Positions 7,481-11,730 of a stretch of 11,730 nucleotides of DNA are shown piece after piece (position 1 is the first letter of the stretch; the number at the start of each line of letters is the position of its first letter). The notes under the pieces were generated by a model, which saw only the letters and a list, made by a program, of their open reading frames with translations, had not been told where the DNA came from and ran no database searches. Both the position numbers and the translations under genes were made by a program. The stretch spans positions 1-11,730 of the forward strand of contig JABYQS010000880.1 of the NCBI GenBank assembly GCA_022592435.1. The letters run 5' to 3'. Origin of the DNA: Cerioporus squamosus. Lineage: Eukaryota > Basidiomycota > Agaricomycetes > Polyporales > Polyporaceae.

Positions 7481-8851
7481 ATGCCACGCACGTCAAGGAA
7501 AGCTCAAGGCAAACCACGGCGGCGGGAGCCTCAAGTGGTCCCGCGAGGCGACATCCTCTTCCCTGTCGAAGTCTGGAAGTTGGTGTTCGAGTACCTGCAC
7601 GACGAGCTGGATCAACGCCACTTTGCAAGAGCTGTTCGATTCCTCTCTGCACTGCATCACGAAGCGGAGGGCCTCCTGTACAAGAAGCCTCTGCTCGCCG
7701 GGACCACCTCCGCCGTGCGGTTTGCGGAGAGTATATCGCAGTCGACCCATCGCGCGCGTGCCGTGGGGCCTCACCATCAAAGTGACGGCAAGAGACAACA
7801 AAACCAGCGAACTGTACCTGGACACGCTCAGTGCCATCTTGGATGCAGTATCCCGACTTGTCTCCCTCGAGATGTGGGGAGACTTCGGTCAGCTTCTGCC
7901 CGGCCGTTCTCGGGCTCGTAACCTCTCGACGCTCTTGAAGGGTAAGTCCACCACCGCTGCGGTACATCCGCGGTTACCCAGTGCGTTTGGACGCTAGTTA
8001 TGCCACTACGCTGCAAGTCCTCGGTCCTCAGCTCGAAGAAGTACGTCTGCTGTCCCAAGCCGTTATCCTGAATGAGCCAGCGGCCCCTGGCACACTGGCG
8101 GACGTCGAACTACCCAACCTTCACACGCTTGCATGCGACATTTTCATCTTGCACCAGATGAAGGCCACGCGCAACATCACCCACCTCTGGCTCGTCGACA
8201 GGTTCGACGCGCAGGCCATCAACGAAGCTATCGACCTGCTCGGGCCGCAGCTCGTCAGCTTGCGCATAGAGCAAACCTCCAACAACCCGCAAGGACCGAT
8301 GTATCCCCCGAACGTCCGGTGCGCTGGGAGCGCTGCACGCGACTCAAGTTCCTTCACATAGATGACATCGTCGACTATCGACGCTATGTACGTTCCCCAT
8401 GTTATCAATGTGCGCGTACTCTCGTGTGCTCACTGCACCCTGTAGGACCGGTGGTCACCGGAAGCCTACTATGGCGGTAGGACCTGTTGGGGCGAACTGG
8501 CTCGGGAGGGTGGGACTCGCGCTCGTACCAGCCTCATCGCCTCCGCCCGTCCTGGAAACATTCGTCTGGGCTCCTGCGTGGGTGCGCAAGGTGGCGGAAG
8601 ACTCGAGGATGTACCAGATCGGCGAGCCCGGGCAGACCCACCGCTATGTGCTGCGGCGTTTTGCCGAGGTCACGCTGGAACGCTTCTCCTCGTTGGAGGA
8701 GTTCTTGTACATGTGGAGTGACGAGGGGTACTTCCACTGCATGCTCTCCTCCGAGGGCGATCTGTTGGAGGCACATACCGACCGCGAGCATGTGTATTAC
8801 AACGCATGGCAGCCGTGCCTGCTAATTCCCAGTTCTGAAGCAGAGAAGTAA
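7481..8851 (+). CDS. F-box/leucine-rich-type protein, 3 exons, frame interrupted
   Basis: Typical of the large lineage-specific F-box families of Agaricomycetes. ATG 7481 starts a basic N-terminus, then an F-box-like segment at about residues 25-75 (DILFPVEVWKLVFEYLHDEL, then RHFARAVRFL, LLYKKPL). The middle has repeated Leu-rich units (LDTLSAILDAVSRLVSLEMW; LGPQLEEVRLL; ELPNLHTLACDIF; LLGPQLVSLRIEQ; RLKFLHIDDIV). The C-terminus reads VLETFVWAPAWVRKVAEDS and ends SSEAEK-TAA at 8851. Exon 1 runs to 7941 (GTAAGT), intron 7942-7981 (40 nt; an alternative GTAACC donor at 7918 gives 64 nt in the same phase). Exon 2 is 7982-8387; intron 3' end is 8445, or 8464 to enter the C-terminal frame directly. 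Frame jumps occur near 7752-7760 (CG repeat, two bases short) and near 8315-8325 (one base short). It could be a decaying copy, but other genes here show the same kind of breaks. Confidence 0.72.
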
Positions 8852-9123
8852 AGCAGTATTGTATCGTGCGGAATGACGAGGGGGTATTTTGACGGTCGAG
8901 ACTGGGTCGCAGTGACAGGCTGTACCTGCAATTCCCTTGACTGTCATTGGTGGTTCATGACCCTGGCACCACAACGACAATGTTAGAGGAGAGATATCGT
9001 GTTCATGCCGCGGTAAATCTAATATATAATGATACAGCAAACCACCTAGAACGAATGGGTAACGAAAGCAGCGGGTATATGTCAATCCAGATCCCGATAT
9101 CACCGACATGCGGACGATGGCGG
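8852..9123. other. Convergent intergenic region
   Basis: 272 bases between two stop codons facing each other (8851 plus strand, 9124 minus strand). It should hold both 3'UTRs. No gene or strong repeat seen; an AT-rich patch (about 9017-9033) may serve 3'-end formation. Confidence 0.4.
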
Positions 9124-10992
9124 TTATTGGTACTTCTCCTTGTATATCCACGCCAGCCCGACGTCGCTTGCGCCTTGCTGCACCTATGTAGCCGATGCAT
9201 TCTCTCAGTATGCGTGCACAACACACGGAAGGGAGGATGGAAGGATACATACAGCAGCGCGGTACCACTTCGCCGCCTCTTTCTTGTCCTTCTTGCACCC
9301 TTTCCCGTGCTCGAGACAGAATGCGAGCTCTTGCTGAGCGTCGGGATCTCCGAGTCGTGACGCGACCCGGTAGTATTGCTGATATATGATCAGCATGCGC
9401 AATAAATGGGAGTGAGTGGGTATATCACATACCACTGCCATCTCCTTATCCTTCTGAACGCCCCAGCCACGGAAGAAGCTCTGTCCGACTTCATAGATAG
9501 CAAGCACAGCTCGGACTGCACCCCAATATTAGCGCCCACGACACAGAAAGACAGGTTGGAGGTGAACTCACCCTGACCGCACTCATATCACCCTGTTGCC
9601 CCTTCTCCATGTCTGCGACCGCAAGCTCCGCCGCGCGGCGCAACCACTTGAACCCCGTCGCCTCATCCTTCGCGCACCCCCACCCGTGCCTCTGGGCAAG
9701 TCCCCACATCAGCATGCCGACACCACATCCCCCACCGAGTGTCGCGCTCTTCTCAAAGGCTTGCGCAGACTCCGTGAGCCGGTTCTCGAGGTGGTGCTTG
9801 ATTCCGAGCTGGAGATAGTCTTGCGGGGTCTGCGGGTTCTCAGGGGCGGGGTTCTCGTCCTTGTGCCGACTCGCGGTCGACTTCGCTCGAGGTCGCCCCT
9901 GGGTTCCTGGCGTTGTAGGTGTATTCGGTGGATATGCGGGGCTGAGGCGGAGTAGGAGGGGCGGGGAAGGGCGCGGGAGAAGAGGGGCCATTGATGGTCG
10001 CAGACGTCGGGGTGGGAGGGAGCTCGTAATAGGAATAATTCGAGTATACGCTCACCGAGGAGGTTATGCGGGGCGACTGTCCGCCTGCGCCTGGGGTCTG
10101 TGCCTGTAGTGAAGACGAAGGGTGTGACTGCGCGATGTTCGGAGATGGAATGGGGGAAGGATAGGGATTCGAATACGGCTTGCTGTTCACGCAGGGAAGC
10201 AGGCGGAGACGGGCCGCGAGCCCGACTGCGACGATGGCTCGAGTGCCGGTGAACTGAGCGGACTTGGCCCATGGCGTGGACTTGCAGCAGGAGAGTGTGC
10301 TGGTGAATGGTCCGAGGACGTTGGATAGGGTGAGTTCCCTCATCAGCACTTCGCGCTTCCGGTCCTCCGACTCGTCCCAGTCGAGGTTCGACATTGGCTG
10401 CACCACCGGTCTCGAGAAGTTCAGGCTCGGGGCCTGCACGCGCGACGGCACGCGTCCGCCCTTCGAGGGACCTGGGACGGTAGAGTCATACTCCTGGCTG
10501 CCAGAGCTTCCGGTGTGGGTTGGGTTTCCGGGCCGCGGAGACACGACGGTGGGTAGATCAGGGACGTCAGGGGGTCGTAGACAGAAGGAGGATCGACGAC
10601 GCCGGACGAGCGCCATGTGTCGCGGTACTGTTGGTTATCGAGTCGATGTCGTAGTTGGTCGACGGTAGGACTCGTGTGGTGCGCGGCCGCGAAAGGGTGC
10701 GGTGGTCGAGCGTGCGTCCCAGGAGATGGTGCGCATGCTCTCGCCATCGTCGTAGTACGACGCCGCGGTGGCTGTCGAGCTCCGGAACTGTGTGTGCAGG
10801 ATGGGCGAATGGGTGGGGGTGGTGTGCTATTTGGACTTGAACTTCCTGTCCGCGGAGGCGTTCCGGGGGCTCAAGATTGGCTGGTCTGTGGTTGTTCACC
10901 CTCCTCGACGACGTGCGGCGGATAAGCGTGTTCAGCGGGGAAGAGTCGCGAAGATTAGGGGTAAGCTGAGGCCCAGCTGAGAGCTCAGCCAT
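9124..10992 (-). CDS. Sel1-repeat protein, at least 5 introns, several frame interruptions
   Basis: Sel1/TPR-like adaptor; fungal relatives act in signalling or cell-wall regulation (e.g. the Ack1/Dsf2 and Chs4/Skt5 groups), but I cannot assign the ortholog. ATG 10992 begins MAELSAGPQLTPNLRDSSPL. Exons on the minus strand: 10992-10900, 10845-9572, 9515-9433, 9378-9253, 9183-9124; introns of 54, 56, 54 and 69 nt are clear, and more may hide in the long second block. The N-terminal ~330 residues are Ser/Pro-rich and disordered. The C-terminal domain has Sel1 repeats: DYLQLGIKHHLENRLTESAQ, GWGCAKDEATGFKWLRRAAE, EVGQSFFRGWGVQKDKEMAV, RLGDPDAQQELAFCLEHGKG, then CKKDKKEAAKWYRAA and the closing VQQGASDVGLAWIYKEKYQ-TAA. 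Frame jumps are needed near 10899-10901, 10815-10819, 10657, 10636, 10551-10553, 9938-9941 (one base too many) and 9507-9508; the stretch 10190-10280 is also suspect. The C-terminal domain is certain; the N-terminal reconstruction is less so. Confidence 0.8.
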
Positions 10993-11313
10993 GCTGTATG
11001 GCTGGCAGAGGGTGGAGTGTGCAGTGATGAAGATGATCGTTTGCAAAGCAGCATTGATCCATTATACTCATGGTCGTGCAAAGTAGATCTCCTCCCGATG
11101 CAACCGCGGCGACCACCGGTCACGTAACACAGATATACACCGCTCTCACCCGAACATCATGTCATCGGCTTCACCAGGCAATAGCAGCAGCGCAAGGGGT
11201 ACACGGCGCGTAAGAGACCGCTCGCGAGACATGGAGCAGAGAGCACGCTCGCATGCAACATTAGAGGAGTAACTGAGTTACAAGTAGTATGAGGTGTGCA
11301 GTATCCGACCCAT
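10993..11313. other. Intergenic: Sel1 gene promoter and 3' flank of the mitoribosomal gene
   Basis: About 320 bases between two minus-strand genes. No gene, tRNA or clear promoter element recognised. If the mitoribosomal protein gene is read literally without a frame correction, its stop moves into this stretch at 11261. Confidence 0.45.
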
Positions 11314-11693
11314 CTAGAGATACTTTTTCTTGTGCTTGAGATGCGTACGGGTCTGGCTTGGGCATCTTCCCGAACCGCGGCTCGTCCTTCTTGAGCGTGA
11401 ACTTGTAGATGTGCGACACGGTCTCATCCCACACTTCGCGCCACATATGCGCACCGCCTCCCCGAGCTCCGTCGAAACCGTACTGCTCTGCAAAGGCGCG
11501 GAAGTTAAACCCGAGCCGGTCCGACTCCTCGAATACCGGAATGTCGATAGGCTCCGTTGGTGACGACTGCGGTAGCACCAGTAAGACGTAGCGGTGGTAA
11601 GGAGTGCCGCGCTGTGGGTGGGGGACGTAGCGCGTGTGCGTGTCGAGAGGGACTGTTGGCGATTGGGTGAACGCAGAGAGAGGGATGTTAGGC
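11314..11693 (-). CDS. Mitochondrial large-subunit ribosomal protein, mL38/MRPL35-like (C-terminal part)
   Basis: Only the last exon is in the window; it opens after a CTCATAG acceptor (AG at 11695-11694) preceded by a CTGAC branch-like site, so upstream exons lie beyond base 11730. mL38 has a PEBP-like (phosphatidylethanolamine-binding) fold and sits in the mitochondrial ribosome. Visible motifs: NIPLSAF, RYVPHPQRGTPYHRYVLLVL (the PEBP-like HRYV strand), a Pro/Ile stretch, DRLGFNFRAFAEQYGFDGAR, GGGAHMWREVWDETVSHIYK, and RFGKMPKPDPY; the GAHMWR..WD segment is what I recognise from fungal mL38. After PDPYA the literal frame runs on to a stop at 11261 with unrelated sequence. A shift near 11343-11350 (two bases, GC, missing) gives HLKHKKKYL followed by TAG at 11314, a lysine-rich end typical of the family. 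I used that end. PEBP-family alternatives cannot be fully excluded. Confidence 0.72.
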
Positions 11694-11730
11694 CTATGAG
11701 CGCAGGTCGGTCAGGGGAAAGCAGCGAAGA

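Noticed and set aside
1..11730. A new multi-gene system, CRISPR-like array or mobile element
   Set aside because: The genes are unrelated eukaryotic ones on both strands. No regularly spaced repeats, transposase, reverse transcriptase, integrase or terminal repeats were seen.

Overview
The window looks like nuclear DNA of a filamentous basidiomycete, most likely an Agaricomycete (wood-decay or mushroom type). The evidence is GC-rich coding sequence, many short introns (mostly 54-77 nt, GTRNGT donors, CTRAY-like branch sites, YAG acceptors), an intron-bearing tRNA without encoded CCA, and gene families typical of Agaricomycetes. The species cannot be named from this sequence.

Layout, left to right. 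1-659: no supportable gene. 660-1560 (-): a conserved fungal F-box protein in four exons. 1561-1893: its promoter, with two overlapping palindromes (E-box plus full CRE). 1894-2420 (-): unrecognised helical protein in two exons. 2421-2851: divergent intergenic region. 2891-4444 (+): SAP30-type, Sin3-binding subunit of a histone deacetylase complex, split by an unusually long 861-nt intron. 5096-6410 (+): secreted low-complexity protein in four exons, with a probable 5'UTR intron. 6909-7006 (+): tRNA-Asn(GTT) with a 24-nt intron. 7481-8851 (+): large F-box/leucine-rich-type protein. 9124-10992 (-): Sel1-repeat protein. 11314-11693 and beyond (-): C-terminal part of a mitochondrial ribosomal protein, mL38/MRPL35-like, cut by the window edge.

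The genes do not form a pathway; this is an ordinary mixed neighbourhood of housekeeping and lineage-specific genes (two F-box proteins, a chromatin subunit, a mitoribosomal protein, a Sel1 protein, a secreted protein, a tRNA). I found no mobile element with intact ends, no CRISPR, no prokaryotic-style operon and no convincing new multi-gene system.

The strongest unexpected signal is that nearly every conserved protein gene changes reading frame once or more, and in most cases one extra base, usually in a G/C run, restores the family-like protein. This points to uncorrected sequencing indels rather than a cluster of pseudogenes. All coding calls here are therefore spans with stated exon and frame jumps, not clean ORFs. 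Other points to check are the 861-nt intron with an 18-bp palindrome and a coding-like antisense stretch, the predicted 5'UTR intron that removes an upstream ATG, and the CRE/E-box double palindrome.
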